The notes beneath the pieces were generated by a model that was not told the DNA's origin, ran no database searches, and worked only from the letters and a program-made list of their open reading frames with translations. Made by a program: the position numbers and the translations under genes. Below are positions 49,801 to 59,861 of a DNA stretch of 64,000 nucleotides, piece after piece. Origin of the DNA: Diacronema lutheri (taxonomy: Eukaryota > Haptophyta > Pavlovophyceae > Pavlovales > Pavlovaceae); NCBI GenBank assembly GCA_019448385.1, contig JAGTXO010000020.1, positions 372,001 to 436,000 of the forward strand, given 5' to 3'. Position 1 is the stretch's first letter, and the number at the start of each line of letters is the position of its first letter.

Positions 49801-52469
49801 TCGCGCCGTGCGAGATCGAGTATTCCGCTGCGGCCCCTGCCCCGCCGCACGGCCCCTGCCCCGCCGCACGGCCCCTGCCTCGCCGCACGGCCCCTGCCAC
49901 GCCGCACGGCCCCTGCCCCGCCGCACGGCCCCTGCCCCGCCGCACGGCCCCTGCCCCGCCGCACGGCCCCTGCCCCGCCGCACGGCCCCCGCCCCGCCGC
50001 ACGGCCCCCGCCCCGCCGCACGGCCCCCGCCCCGCCGCACGGCCCCCGCCCCGCCGCACGGCCCCCGCCCCGCCGCACGGCCCCCGCCCCGCCGCACGGC
50101 CCCCGCCCCGCCGCACGGCCCCCGCCCCGCCGCACGGCCCCCGCCCCGCCGCACGGCCCCCGCCCCGCCGCACGGCCCCCGCCCCGCCGCACGGCCCCCG
50201 CCCCGCCGCACGGCCCCCGCCCCGCCGCACGGCCCCCGCCCCGCCGCACGGCCCCCGCCCCGCCGCACGGCCCCCGCCCCGCCGCACGGCCCCCGCCCCG
50301 CCGCACGGCCCCCGCCCCGCCGCACGGCCCCCGCCCCGCCGCACGGCCCCCGCCCCGCCGCACGGCCCCCGCCCCGCCGCACGGCCCCCGCCCCGCCGCA
50401 CGGCCCCCGCCCCGCCGCACGGCCCCCGCCCCGCCGCACGGCCCCCGCCCCGCCGCACGGCCCCCGCCCCGCCGCACGGCCCCCGCCCCGCCGCACGGCC
50501 CCCGCCCCGCCGCACGGCCCCCGCCCCGCCGCACGGCCCCCGCCCCGCCGCACGGCCCCCGCCCCGCCGCACGGCCCCCGCCCCGCCGCACGGCCCCCGC
50601 CCCGCCGCACGGCCCCCGCCCCGCCGCACGGCCCCCGCCCCGCCGCACGGCCCCCGCCCCGCCGCACGGCCCCCGCCCCGCCGCACGGCCCCCGCCCCGC
50701 CGCACGGCCCCCGCCCCGCCGCACGGCCCCCGCCCCGCCGCACGGCCCCCGCCCCGCCGCACGGCCCCCGCCCCGCCGCACGGCCCCCGCCCCGCCGCAC
50801 GGCCCCCGCCCCGCCGCACGGCCCCCGCCCCGCCGCACGGCCCCCGCCCCGCCGCACGGTCCCCGCCCCGCCGCACGGTCCCCGCCCCGCCGCACGGCCC
50901 CTGCCCCGCCGCACGGACCTCTGCCCCGCCGCACGGCCCCCGCCCCGCCGCACGGCCCCCGCCCCGCCGCACGGCCCCCGCCCCGCCGCACGGCCCCCGC
51001 CCCGCCGCACGGCCCCCGCCCCGCCGCACGGCCCCCGCCCCGCCGCACGGCGGCGCGCGCAGCTGTGCGCGCGCGCGAGCGGCAGCGGCGGCAGCAGCAG
51101 CAGCAGCATCGGCGGCACGAACCTTGCCCGTTTCCAAGTCCTCAAAGCCACCCTCATCGTCACCGTCACCGCCACCGTCACCGTCACTGTCACCGCCGCC
51201 CTTGCCCCTGCCGGCGGCAGCCCCCCAATTGCCCGTGACGAAACGGTCACGGATCGCCTCCCGGACAGCGACATCCGCCCACCGGACCAGCGCGCCCGCT
51301 CCGCCGACGTCGGCGAGGAGCAGCCGCGAGGACTCGTCCTCGTCGAGCGCCCCGTCCCCGCCCCCGCCTCCGTCCCCGCCCCCGACGCCGCCACCGCCAC
51401 CGCCACCGCCACCGCCACCGCCGCCACCGCCACCGCCACCGCCGCCGCCGGCGCGCGCGCGCGCGGCCGCCGAGCCGACCTCGACGAGGAAATCGTCGTC
51501 GCCGTCGCCGCCGTCGGGCTCGCGGTCAGGGTCGACCGCTTCACCGCCCGCACCCGCGCGCGCGCGCGCCCCGGCGCCATACACTGCACGCGGCGCGCGG
51601 ACGCGGTGGGCGTGGAGAGGGTGGCGAGGAAGGCGGGGGGACGCGTGGGCGTGCGTGAGGGTGGGCATGGGGGCGCAGGTTGTGGGCGTGGTGCAAGGGA
51701 AGGGGAAGGGGAAGGGGAAGGGGAAGGGGAAGGGGAAGGGGAAGGGGAAGGGGAAGGGGAAGGGGGTGGGGAAGGGGAAGGGGATGGGGCAAGCCCAGCG
51801 CAACGTAGCCTCCGCCTCTGCCCTGGGCTTGCCCCATCCCCTTCCCCTTCCCCTTCCCCTTCCCCGCAACGTATGGCGCGGAGGCTACGTAGCCTCCGCG
51901 CCATTCGCAACTTTGACCAAAACTCCCGCCTCCGCATCCCCCGGCACCCACGCCCCCGCGCCCGCCCCCGCCCCCGCGCAGCCGCCGATTTGGCCGCTGG
52001 GCTGGCCGCCCTGCGCTCCACCGTCCCGCCCTTTTTGAAATAGATTAAAAAACAAGATGGCGCGCCACGCGCCGCGCGCTGCTGCGTCGGGCGCGCGTCG
52101 CGCGCGCGCGCTCACCGTGTGTCATGATATCGACGACGCGCGCGCGCCGCATGGACAGGTCAGCTTGCGCCCTCTGCGCAAGGCCAGCGCGCCACGGCGC
52201 GGGGACGGCGGCGGCTGCGTCCGGCAGCCCCTCGTCGCCATCGTCGCCATCGTCGCCATCGTCACCGTCGGTGTCACCGTCGGTGTCACCGTCGGTGTCA
52301 CCGTCACCGTCGGTGTCACCGTCGGTGTCACCGTCACCGTCACCGTCCGAAATGTCGTCGTCGTCCACGTGGGCAACGCGCGGACGAACATGCGAGCGCG
52401 CACGGCCGTTGCGGGCAGCGCGCTTTGCCGCTGCCGCCTCCGCCTCCGTCTCGCCCTCATCCACGTCGA

Positions 52470-52500
<31 letters not shown>

Positions 52501-52840
52501 TGCGCCGTCGCTCTCGTCGTCTCTGCCGCCGCCGCCCGCGCCGTTCGCGCCGTCAGCGCCGCCGACCGCGCCATGCGCGCCGTCGCCGCCGTCGTCGTCG
52601 AAGACTGCAAGGCGGCGCACGCGGCGCTGCTCGCCGCTTGCGCCATCGTGGGCAATGCGCTCTTCATTTAAAATGGGCGCGCCGCTTGCGCCGCGCAGCC
52701 CGCTCAGCTTTGCGCCGCGGCGCGCGCCGCCATCGTGCGCGCCGCCGCTACTGTCGCGCGCGCGCGCGCCGGCCGCGCCGTCCACCTCGCCGTTGCTGTC
52801 GTCGCCGTCGCTGTCGTTGCCCGTCTCCTCGCCGCTGCTT

Positions 52841-52882
<42 letters not shown>

Positions 52883-55751
52883 CTCGCGTCCGCGTCGCCA
52901 GCGGCGCCGCGCGCGGCGTCCGCCGCGTCCGCCGCTTTCATCGACGCGGCAGTCAGCAGCGGCCCGTCCCCGCTGAAGAGGCGAACGCCCGGGTCACTGT
53001 CCAACTTCACCGTGATCGACTCGCCCTGCCGCACGCGCTGCAGCCGGCGCACGAGGCCGACGCCCTGCGCGAACGCGTCGGCGCGCGCGCGCTCGCCACC
53101 GCCGCCGCCGTCCGCGCCGCCGTCACCGTCACCGTCACCGTCACCGTCACCGTCACCCTCCCCATCGTCGAGCGCGATCGGCGCAGCATGGCCGTCGGCG
53201 GTCGTCGGCGTGAAACGTACGGCAGAGTCCGGGAGGCTGATATAGACCGCGTCCTGGTCGTACATGAGCTCACCCAGGTCAGCCATAGGTGCATACACTC
53301 GCCGATCCCTCTCGCGCAAGCTCACGCGCGCGGTGCCGCCGCCACCACCGCCGGCGGTGGCCGCGGCCGCGGACGCCGCGGCGGGCGGCGGGCACGGGTC
53401 GGGCAGCATGTCAACTGCCGGGCGGGGCGGCGTGCGAGACGCGCAGCGAAGATGATGGCGGTGTGCGCGTGGACGCGCAGGCGCGGGGCGGGGCGCGGCG
53501 TGGCGCAGCGCGGGGCGCGGGGCGGGGCGGGGCGGGGCGGGGGGAGGCGGGTCGGGGCGGGGCGGGGCGGGGCGGGGCGGGGGGAGGCGGGGCGGGGCGG
53601 GGCGGGGCGGGATGAACCGGTCAGCTGAGAGAACGCGCGCCAGACGCGCGGTTACGACCGCCATCCCCGCGTGCTCGCGCGCGCGCGCCATGAGTGGCTG
53701 CGCGCCGTTTCATCTCCGTGAAACGGCTACGATGGATGCGCGGCGCATGCGTGGGCGGGGCGCAGGCCGCGAGAGCGAAAAAGCGCATCGCGAGGGCGCT
53801 GCTCGGCAAGGCGGGTGGGTGTTGGGGTGGGGAGGGGTGGGGGGATGGGGTGGGGGGTGGGGGCACCAGCCTAGGCGCGCCTCGCGCACGGCGCGCTCTC
53901 GCCGTGCGTCGTGCGCCGCGCGCCGTGCCGCCGCAGCCGCTGGCGATGCCGGGCACGCCATTTCGACCGTTACGACCGTTACGACGGCCCGCGCTGCCGC
54001 GCGCTGCGCGCACCCGCGTCAAGTTCGAAATCGCCCACGCCCGCAACGTGCACCATTGAGCGCGGGCGAAGGTAGGTGCCGCGCACGTACCTGCGCGGTC
54101 CCCGCCCAGGCAGGGTTAGGGTTAGGGTTAGGGTTGGGAGGTATGCGATGTCGCGCGGGGCGGTGCGCTTCCGCAAACGGTTAGGATTGGGGTTAGGGTT
54201 AGGGTTAGGGCAATGGCGCGACGTGTGCACGGGGCGGTGCGCACCCGTAGAGGGCAACGGTGCGGTCTGCGAGCGTGGAGGCGAGGAGGGTGGCGGGCGG
54301 CGTGAGGTCCTCCATGCGGTCGGCGAGGATGGCGGCGTGCGTGTTGCGCCAGGAGAGGGGACGGAAGCGCATGACTGAGATGAAGCGCGAGAGGTTTTGG
54401 ACCTCCGTCTGGGACGCCGGTGCGAGTGGGGTCGTAAAAGGGCGGTGTGTGCGGATTGGAATGAGGGGGGCGCGGGTAAGGGTAAGGGGGTTCAAGGTTA
54501 GGGTTTGGGCGTGGCTCACTCCCACCCTCCTGCCCCGATGCATGCCCCTCTGAACAGCGGCCGCGTCAAAGTGCCACAACTTGCCGTGCGCTCGCCCCCA
54601 AAGGCGCGCGCCGAGTTTTAAAACGCCCCGCGCGCACACCTTTGGGTAGCGGCCGTGCGAAAGGCCCGACAGATAGAAGAGCTTGGCGCCATCGTAGATC
54701 TCCGTCCAGAAGCGGTGCTTGAGCGCCTTCTTCGTGCGGCGCAGCGCCTTGTTGTTCTTAAAGTGGTCGAGGTGCGTGAGCACGCCCATGATGCGCGGGA
54801 AGCCGTGCACCTGCGCGCCGTTCCGGGAGGTGGTCCGGGTGAGGTACGGTGTCCGGGTGGGGTGGGGTGTCCGGACGGGACGCTCGGACGCTCAGGCCAA
54901 GCGCCGACAAGGGCGCACGTGCGGTGGCAGCCCGCGCGTGCAGAGCGGCGGGGCGCGCGTGGGCGCTCGGCGGGCGCGACTGGCTGGCGGAGGCGGGCTG
55001 CGCCGCACGCGGCCACACCGCATGCGCGCCGCCGCCGTGCGACGAGCGCCCATGCACTCGCACGGACCCCGACCCCCTCCCGTCGCGTGGCGGCCCTCGG
55101 GCGTGGAATCAGGGCCGTGCGCTTCGAGCCCCGGGGCTGGCTGGTGCACGGCGTTGCTCACGCGCAAAGCAACGCAACGCGGTGTGGCGTATTGCGCCAT
55201 CACGCGGCGCGGCGCAACGCGCGTGCCTGGCATATGTTGAGGAACTCGAAGACCTCCATCTCAAAGCCAAACGAGCCGTCGACGAGGAGGAGGACGAGGT
55301 CGGCAATCTTGGCGACGTCGCACATCGCGTGTAGATCGTTTGGGCACTCGACGAACGTCAGCCGCCGCGCCTTGCCCGTCACGACGCTGATCGGCCCCTT
55401 CACGTCGCCGGCGATCGACTGCTTCGTGTAGTGCTTCACAAGCGACTTGATCAGCGTCGACTTGCCGCAGCGCGGCGGGCCGACGACGGCGACGACGTGC
55501 GGTGGTGGCAGCGCCACCTCCGCCGTCCGATCGATCGCCGGCGCGTGCTGCTTCTTCTCGCGCTGCTCGAGCGTGCGCACAGCCGCCTTCACGCCGCCCG
55601 GCCCCTGGAACGCCTTGAACGCGCGCGGGTTGTTGTGGCGCGTGCCCTCGCCGCGGTTGGCCTTTGACGCGGCGACACGCTTTTTGTTTGCCTTGGCGCC
55701 CTTGCTCGGCTTTCGGTGCCCCTTGTTCGCCGCCCCACCATCCGAGTCCAT
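46811..55751 (-). CDS. BMS1: Ribosome biogenesis GTPase BMS1
   Basis: Eleven exons join in phase: 55751-55227, 54810-54640, 54408-54245, 54090-54014, 53414-52116, 51583-51123, 49519-49269, 48882-48769, 48542-48425, 48201-47821 and 47587-46811. The product is 1,445 residues, against 1,183-1,282 in yeast and human. Bms1 is a nucleolar GTPase that with Rcl1 drives early 18S rRNA processing in the small-subunit processome. Seen here: the P-loop VVGPPRCGKSTLIKSLVKHY in exon 1, ECPND and LLLVDGSFGFEME, the VLTHLDHF segment, RFISVMRFRPLSWR, VPCQFVQHFDP, KKHRWHKKILK, GWRRFQT, LKYTPEHMHC, KLKLTGAPYKVFKNTAFIK, RTVSGIRGQVKKAL, and the basic coiled C-terminus. Extra length is Asp/Gly repeats in exons 5-7. 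The first intron has a GC donor. The 51122 donor (GTTCGT) is the least certain boundary. Introns carry large repeats. Confidence 0.95.
47588..47820. other. BMS1 intron 10
   Basis: 233 bp between exons 10 and 11, donor GTGCGC, acceptor CTGCAG. It contains three GTTACGCCGTTA-type units at about 47748-47778. Confidence 0.8.
48545..48600. repeat. Interrupted poly-G tract in BMS1 intron 8
   Basis: G runs totalling about 45 bases lie just before the exon 9 acceptor (48543) on the transcribed strand, so in the RNA they are poly-C and probably serve as the polypyrimidine tract. Confidence 0.8.
48895..49245. repeat. Poly-G tracts and ~70 bp direct duplication in BMS1 intron 7
   Basis: Four long G runs lie at about 48897-48936, 48977-48992, 49132-49158 and 49206-49229. 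The segment GAACTGGGTTTGCTGGAGG followed by TTGTTTG and a G run occurs twice, at about 49107 and 49181, a tandem duplication. In the transcript these are C runs directly upstream of the exon 8 acceptor at 48883. Confidence 0.9.
49541..49568. repeat. Poly-G tract in BMS1 intron 6
   Basis: A 26 bp run of G lies 20 bp upstream (in transcript sense) of the exon 7 acceptor at 49520, so it reads as a C-only pyrimidine tract. Confidence 0.85.
49629..49752. repeat. 31 bp tandem repeat, four copies
   Basis: The unit starts GTCCGGGAGGGTCGCAGCAT and is repeated four times without spacers, the last with one change. It lies inside BMS1 intron 6, between the poly-G tract and the 19 bp minisatellite. Confidence 0.95.
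49831..51047. repeat. 19 bp minisatellite, 64 copies, in BMS1 intron 6
   Basis: The unit CGGCCCCCGCCCCGCCGCA is repeated 64 times with almost no variation in the middle. Early units and a few late ones have T for C, and one unit near 50906 has 20 bp. The unit has no stop in any frame on either strand and its length is not a multiple of three, so six long artificial ORFs result, each with a 19-residue period. In the BMS1 transcript the unit is G-rich with GGGG and GGGGG runs, a potential G-quadruplex array. Confidence 0.98.
51700..51790. repeat. GGGGAA hexamer array in BMS1 intron 5
   Basis: About fourteen GGGGAA units. The end of the array and 51824-51859 are inverted copies of each other around a 26 bp loop. 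Confidence 0.95.
51762..51859. repeat. Long inverted repeat (hairpin) in BMS1 intron 5
   Basis: The stem, roughly 36 bp each side, includes GGATGGGGCAAGCCCA and its complement, with loop 51798-51823. Part of the loop (ACGTAGCCTCCGC) recurs in the palindrome just downstream. Confidence 0.85.
51873..51904. repeat. 32 bp perfect palindrome in BMS1 intron 5
   Basis: ATGGCGCGGAGGCTAC is followed immediately by its exact reverse complement. There is no spacer, so it can form a hairpin without loop or a cruciform. Confidence 0.97.
52255..52360. repeat. Asp/Gly-encoding repeat in BMS1 exon 5
   Basis: GTCACCGTCGGTGTCACCGT-type units encode Asp-Gly-Asp-Thr in the acidic segment of BMS1. Similar runs lie at 52848-52885 and 53120-53160. 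Confidence 0.85.
53415..54013. other. BMS1 intron 4 with GGGGC repeats
   Basis: 599 bp. It contains GGGGCGGGGC-type runs at 53515-53612, in two blocks joined by GGGGGAGGCGGG. The donor is GTGCGC and the acceptor CGGCAG. No ORF with motifs. Confidence 0.8.
54114..54213. repeat. Interstitial telomere-like TTAGGG repeats in BMS1 intron 3
   Basis: Two clusters of TTAGGG, with variants, lie at about 54114-54137 and 54178-54210, both inside intron 54091-54244. A weaker run (AGGGTAAGG, GGTTAGGGTTTG) is in intron 2 at about 54473-54508. Coding exons flank them on both sides, so this is not a chromosome end. Confidence 0.9.
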
Positions 55752-56578
55752 CGCGCGTCGCCGGCCACGGCCGCGAGGACGGCGATGGCGGCCACGATCT
55801 TTCCGAATGTCGGAGCGGTCCGAGTGGAGGCCATGACCGAAGCTTTCCGAATGTCGGACTCGCCCATACAAATCGGCCCTCCGAGGCCTCCGCGGCCTCT
55901 TATGAGTCAGCGAGTCGGTTGCCGTTGGCGAGCAAGTACATCCCGGGCCTCAGCGCTCGCGTCGATCAGCCTGTCCGTTGGCTTGCCCGCGCCGTGCCCA
56001 GACTCCATCTCGACACGCACGAGCAACGGCGTGCCGCGCGGCGCGGCGAGCCCGCGACGTGTCACGTGCTGGGGCCCCAGCGGCGCACCTGGTTGCCATT
56101 CTTCGCCGTACCCACCACAGCCGCGCAGCGTGGCGAGCGCAACAACGCCGCCGAGCAGCTGTAGAAGCACAAGGCGAAAGGCGGAGAAGAACGCGTGAGC
56201 AAGATCGAGAAGCAGCTGTACCCGTACAGAAGGCTCGGGTGCGCGCTCGTGCGCTCAAGGCCCTTGGCGTGCACCACAAAAAGCGGCACCGCAAGGCGCA
56301 GGGCCTCCGCGGCGCGCACGTCATGCGCGCCGCGCCGTCGCGGCGGCGGGCGGGCTCACCGCGCGGCGGCGGCGGGTAGCCACACGCTGGCACGCAGCCC
56401 GGACTGGCGGGTAGGCGAGTCGTACGGGCTCTCTCGCGCGCGCGGCGGCGAGAAGGGCCGCCCACGCGACGTCGCCGACAAGGCTCGCGCTCGTGAACGA
56501 CAGCTCGCGCGAGAGCAGCGACGGCGTCCTAGGCGGCGCCAGACATCCCCCACGACGCCATCGTTGTTCGTACGCACG
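55752..56578. other. Divergent intergenic region of BMS1 and TPR gene
   Basis: 827 bp between two divergently placed start codons. It contains a repeated phrase CTTTCCGAATGTCGGA (at about 55797 and 55842), possibly a shared promoter element or an old duplication. Small open frames (for example plus strand 56210-56379, Arg/Lys-rich) have no recognisable domain. Confidence 0.5.
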
Positions 56579-57313
56579 ATGCGGGGGTGGGCGTACGCGG
56601 CGCTCGCGCTGCTCGCCGCGCTCGGTCCATCGTCCGCGGTGCGCGCCCTCTCGCGACGCGCGCTCCTGCGCGCGGCGGCCGTGGGTGGCATATTCGCCGC
56701 GCCCGCCGCGTCGCTCGGCGACTCGCCCGCCGCCGGCGCCATGGCGAGCGTGCGCGCGGGCGAGCGCAGCTTTCGCGCGGGCGACGTCGTCGGCGCAGTT
56801 GACGCGTTCGACGCGGCGCTGGCTGCCGAGCCGCGGCTCGCGCCCTACTTGTGGCAGCGCGGCATTGCGCTCTATTACGCCGGCAGCTTTGGTGAGGCCG
56901 CCGCGCAGTTTCAACGGGACGTGGCGGTGAACCCGGCGGACGTCGAGGAGGCGCTGTGGCACATGGTCTCGCGCGCGCGCGTGGACGGGCTGGCGGAGGC
57001 GCGCGCGCACCTGCTCGTCGTCGGGCGCGACCGGCGACCCGTGCTGCGCGACGTCTACGCGCTCTTCGCCGCGAGCGGCGCAGAGGCCGCCATGGCGCGC
57101 GCGCGCGTCGAGCGGTACGCAGGCGATGACGCGTCGCCCTCCGACGCCTTTTACGCGCGGCTCTACCTTGGGTTGCTCGCCGAGGCGGGCGCTGACGAGC
57201 CCGCCGCGCGCCGCTCGATCCTGGCCGCGTTGCAGACGCCGTACGCCGCGTCGAGCTCTGATTTCATGGTCGACGTGGCGCGCGTGCACGCTGCGCGCCG
57301 GCATTGGTCGTGA
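56579..57313 (+). CDS. TPR protein, probably thylakoid lumen
   Basis: 244 residues. The N-terminus has a signal-like hydrophobic stretch (about 5-20), then LSRRALLRAAAVGGIFAA, a twin-arginine stretch, ending with an Ala-x-Ala type site before LGDS. This order suits import into a secondary plastid and then Tat export into the thylakoid lumen; that is inference. Residues about 56-125 contain TPR-like helices (SFRAGDVVGAVDAFDAALAAEP, then LWQRGIALYYAGSFGEAA and NPADVEEALWH), as in a conserved family of plastid TPR proteins of plants and algae. Its exact role is unknown to me. The upstream frame is open but lacks sense, so the ATG at 56579 is preferred. Confidence 0.8.
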   Translation: MRGWAYAALALLAALGPSSAVRALSRRALLRAAAVGGIFAAPAASLGDSPAAGAMASVRAGERSFRAGDVVGAVDAFDAALAAEPRLAPYLWQRGIALYYAGSFGEAAAQFQRDVAVNPADVEEALWHMVSRARVDGLAEARAHLLVVGRDRRPVLRDVYALFAASGAEAAMARARVERYAGDDASPSDAFYARLYLGLLAEAGADEPAARRSILAALQTPYAASSSDFMVDVARVHAARRHWS

Positions 57314-57536
57314 GCGCGCGCGCCGCATCGCCGTTGGGGCGAACCGAGCCCGTTTGCTTGGACGGCCCTCTCCGGAACCCGTGGGCGGCCGCTCGGGCGG
57401 CCCCGAGGCACAGCTCGACTCGCCCGCTGTCGCCTGTCGATCAGTCGGCCCGCTGACCTGACCTGTCTTGCGCTTTGCGAGTCACGTAACTAAGCCGAAG
57501 CCGCCATCGTGCGGTCATCGGCGCGACGGCTCGCGG

Positions 57537-57962
57537 ATGACGGACGCCGAGCTCGATGCCGTGCTGCTGCCCGCGCGCGTGATGGTGGACCAGCTGCTCC
57601 AATCCCTCGCCGCCAGCTCGGACGTTACCGAGCCATCGTCGACGCTGCGCCAGATCCTCGGCGAGCAGAGCGCGCAGGCCGCAAAGCTGCACCGGATATT
57701 CGCCGAGGTGCACGGCGCCAAAGAGGCACTGAAGCTGCGCGCGCCACGACCAGCGCAGCGCCGCCCTGGCGACGAGCGCGGCTTTCAGGCCCTCGGTGCT
57801 ATGCTTGCGACGAAGCTTGAGGTTGAGCAGGAGGCCGCAGCGCGCGAGGCGCTCGCGAAACGGCGCGCGCCGCACGCCACCGTCGCCGCGCATAATGAGC
57901 TCGCGGCCGCGGCCGAGGCGCATGTGCGCGGTAAGGTGGCGAGAGCAGGGCGGCCTGCATGA
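57537..57962 (+). CDS. Small helical protein, unknown
   Basis: 141 residues from the ATG at 57537. The sequence is rich in Ala, Leu, Glu and Gln with long helices (LRQILGEQSAQAAKLHRIFAEV and a C-terminal KLEVEQEAAAREAL), so a coiled coil is likely. No family recognised. It follows the TPR gene by 223 bp and converges with the SDR gene. Confidence 0.55.
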   Translation: MTDAELDAVLLPARVMVDQLLQSLAASSDVTEPSSTLRQILGEQSAQAAKLHRIFAEVHGAKEALKLRAPRPAQRRPGDERGFQALGAMLATKLEVEQEAAAREALAKRRAPHATVAAHNELAAAAEAHVRGKVARAGRPA

Positions 57963-58173
57963 TCAGTTCGTGCACAGAGCATGGAACTCGCGGCCGCCTG
58001 AAGCGGACGTCGCGACGGCTGGTGGCGACAGCAGCTCGGCTGCCTGCCGCGTGGCACAGTGGGCAACTGGCAGCCTCAGCTGGGCAGCCTGCGTCACGTG
58101 ATCACTTCGTTCACAGGCGAGGTCGCTGCTCCGGCAGGCCGTGCGGCTCGCACACATGGCGAAGCCGACGCCC

Positions 58174-58929
58174 TCACTCGGCCGGCACGAGCGATTCCAG
58201 GTGCTGGCGCATCATGGCCTTGTGCGCGGGCTGGGTGTATGTCTCGCGCTGCCGCTTCCGGATTGCGCCGTCGATGATCGCAGCGGCGCACTCGTCCACG
58301 TCCTGCGCGCCGGGGAGCGTGCGCGAGTCCGCGCTGCCGGCGGTGAGCCCAAAGTCGGTGCCGATCACGCCGGGCGACGCGAGCGCGAAGACAATGTCCG
58401 GGTACTCGGCCGCGTGCTCGGCGGCAAACGAGCCCGTGATCCCGTTCAAAAAGTGCTTGGACGCCGAGTACGCGGAGCGGATGGTCGAGATGTGCGGGAT
58501 GCGCCCAAGCATCGACGAGACATTCACAAACGTGCCCGTCCGCCGAGCCTTGAAGTGCGGCAGCACCGCCTGCATGCAGTAGATCGCAGACATGACGTTC
58601 ACCTGCATCATGTCCGACACGTCCGCGTCGGTCAGCGCGGACGGGAGCACGTTGCACCCGCGGCCAACGTTGTTCACCCACACGTCGATCGTGCCGTGCG
58701 CGGCGAGCACGGCGGCGACCGCGCGCTCCACCTCGTCGCGCTTGCACACGTCGGCCACGATTGCCGTCACGGCCGCCGCGCCCTTGCCCGTGCACCGCGC
58801 GGCGACGGCATCGAGCGCGTCTTTCCGGCGAGCGATCAGGACGACGGTGTGGTCGGCGGCCGAGGCGAGCTGGAGCGCCATCGCCTCGCCCAGGCCGGCG
58901 CTCGCGCCGGTGATGACGACGACGGGCAT
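58174..58929 (-). CDS. Short-chain dehydrogenase/reductase (SDR)
   Basis: 251 residues, typical for a classical SDR. The cofactor motif TGASAGLG is at residues 7-14, the NNVG motif (variant of NNAG) near 86, the catalytic Ser in NVSSMLG, and Tyr-x-x-x-Lys in YSASK. The Arg after the first strand (LIARR) suggests NADP(H). Substrate cannot be told. No targeting signal is visible, so it is likely cytosolic or membrane-associated. It is divergent from CHMP5, whose start is 89 bp away, so they probably share a promoter region. Confidence 0.9.
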   Translation of the reverse strand: MPVVVITGASAGLGEAMALQLASAADHTVVLIARRKDALDAVAARCTGKGAAAVTAIVADVCKRDEVERAVAAVLAAHGTIDVWVNNVGRGCNVLPSALTDADVSDMMQVNVMSAIYCMQAVLPHFKARRTGTFVNVSSMLGRIPHISTIRSAYSASKHFLNGITGSFAAEHAAEYPDIVFALASPGVIGTDFGLTAGSADSRTLPGAQDVDECAAAIIDGAIRKRQRETYTQPAHKAMMRQHLESLVPAE

Positions 58930-59018
58930 GTGGCTGCCGGCTCGGGCACACCGAGGCTACCACCGGCCCTTGCACGCACGTTTTACGACTCTTCCGCCAT
59001 TCCTGCGGCGCTGCGGGC

Positions 59019-59829
59019 ATGAACCGCCTGTTTGGCACGGCCAAGCCCAAGGCGCCGCGGCCAACGCTCGACGGGGCGACCAAGTCGGTCCGCGCTCCAC
59101 CCGCGCAGCGCCGCGCTTCGCGCTCGCCCCTTGGCGCTCACGCCCTTCCGCCCGGCCGCGCGCGCGCGCGCGCGCGCGGCGCAGCTCGGCGACCGCGGCT
59201 CGGAGCTCGACGGCCGGATCCGGCAGCTCGACCAGGAGCTGGGGCGGTACGCCGAGCAGATGCGCAAGATGAAGCCCGGCCCCGCCAAGGCGTCCATCCA
59301 GCAGCGCGCGCTGCGCGTGCTCAAGCAGAAGAAGATGTACGAGGGCCAGCGCGACAAGATGGCGTCGACGCAGTTCAACATGGAGCAGGTCAAGTTTGCG
59401 CAGGACTCGATGGTGGACACGGTCGCGACGGTGAGCGCGATGAAGGACGCGAACGTGGCGCTCAAGAAGCAGTTCAAGTCCATCGACGTGAACCAGGTCG
59501 AGGACCTGCAGGACGACATGGCCGACCTGCTCGAGCAGTCGGACGAGATCCAATCCGCCCTCGGCCGCTCGTACAACCTCGAGGGCGTGGACGAGAGCGC
59601 GCTCGAGGACGAGCTGCGCGCGCTCGAGGAGGACCCGTCCCTCTTCCAGTCGTACGAGGAGTCGGGCGCGCTTGGCGCGCAGGAGGAAGCGGGCGCGGTC
59701 GCGGACTACCTCACGCTGCCGAGCGCCGAGACCGCAAAGGCCGACGCGCTCCCGGCGGTGCCCGAGGGGCAGGCGGCGCAGCAGCCCGCCGCGGCGCAGA
59801 CGCAGGCGGCGCCGACGGCGGCCCAATAA
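59019..59829 (+). CDS. CHMP5: ESCRT-III component CHMP5/VPS60
   Basis: Two exons, 59019-59087 and 59185-59829, give 237 residues, close to the family's ~220. The start MNRLFGTAKPKAP is nearly invariant in CHMP5. Also seen are ALRVLKQKKMYEGQRDK, FNMEQ, DVNQVEDLQDDMADL and IQSALGRSY, all family hallmarks. The intron is 97 bp with donor GTCCGC and acceptor GCGCAG; splicing removes an Arg/Ala-rich stretch and restores the helix. CHMP5 binds LIP5 and helps regulate Vps4 in multivesicular-body formation. The C-terminal tail is Ala/Gln-rich. The gene ends 33 bp from the end of the converging PIBF1-like gene. Confidence 0.95.
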
Positions 59830-59861
59830 TAATAAGAATGCGGAAAAGACGGGAAGCAAAC

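Noticed and set aside
49393-52043. Six overlapping proteins of 476-881 residues with 19-residue repeats
   Set aside because: They are produced by a stop-free 19 bp minisatellite read in every frame; only the flanking BMS1 exons are supported.
54114-54213. A chromosome end or assembly join at telomere repeats
   Set aside because: Conserved BMS1 exons lie on both sides in the right order, so the repeats are interstitial.
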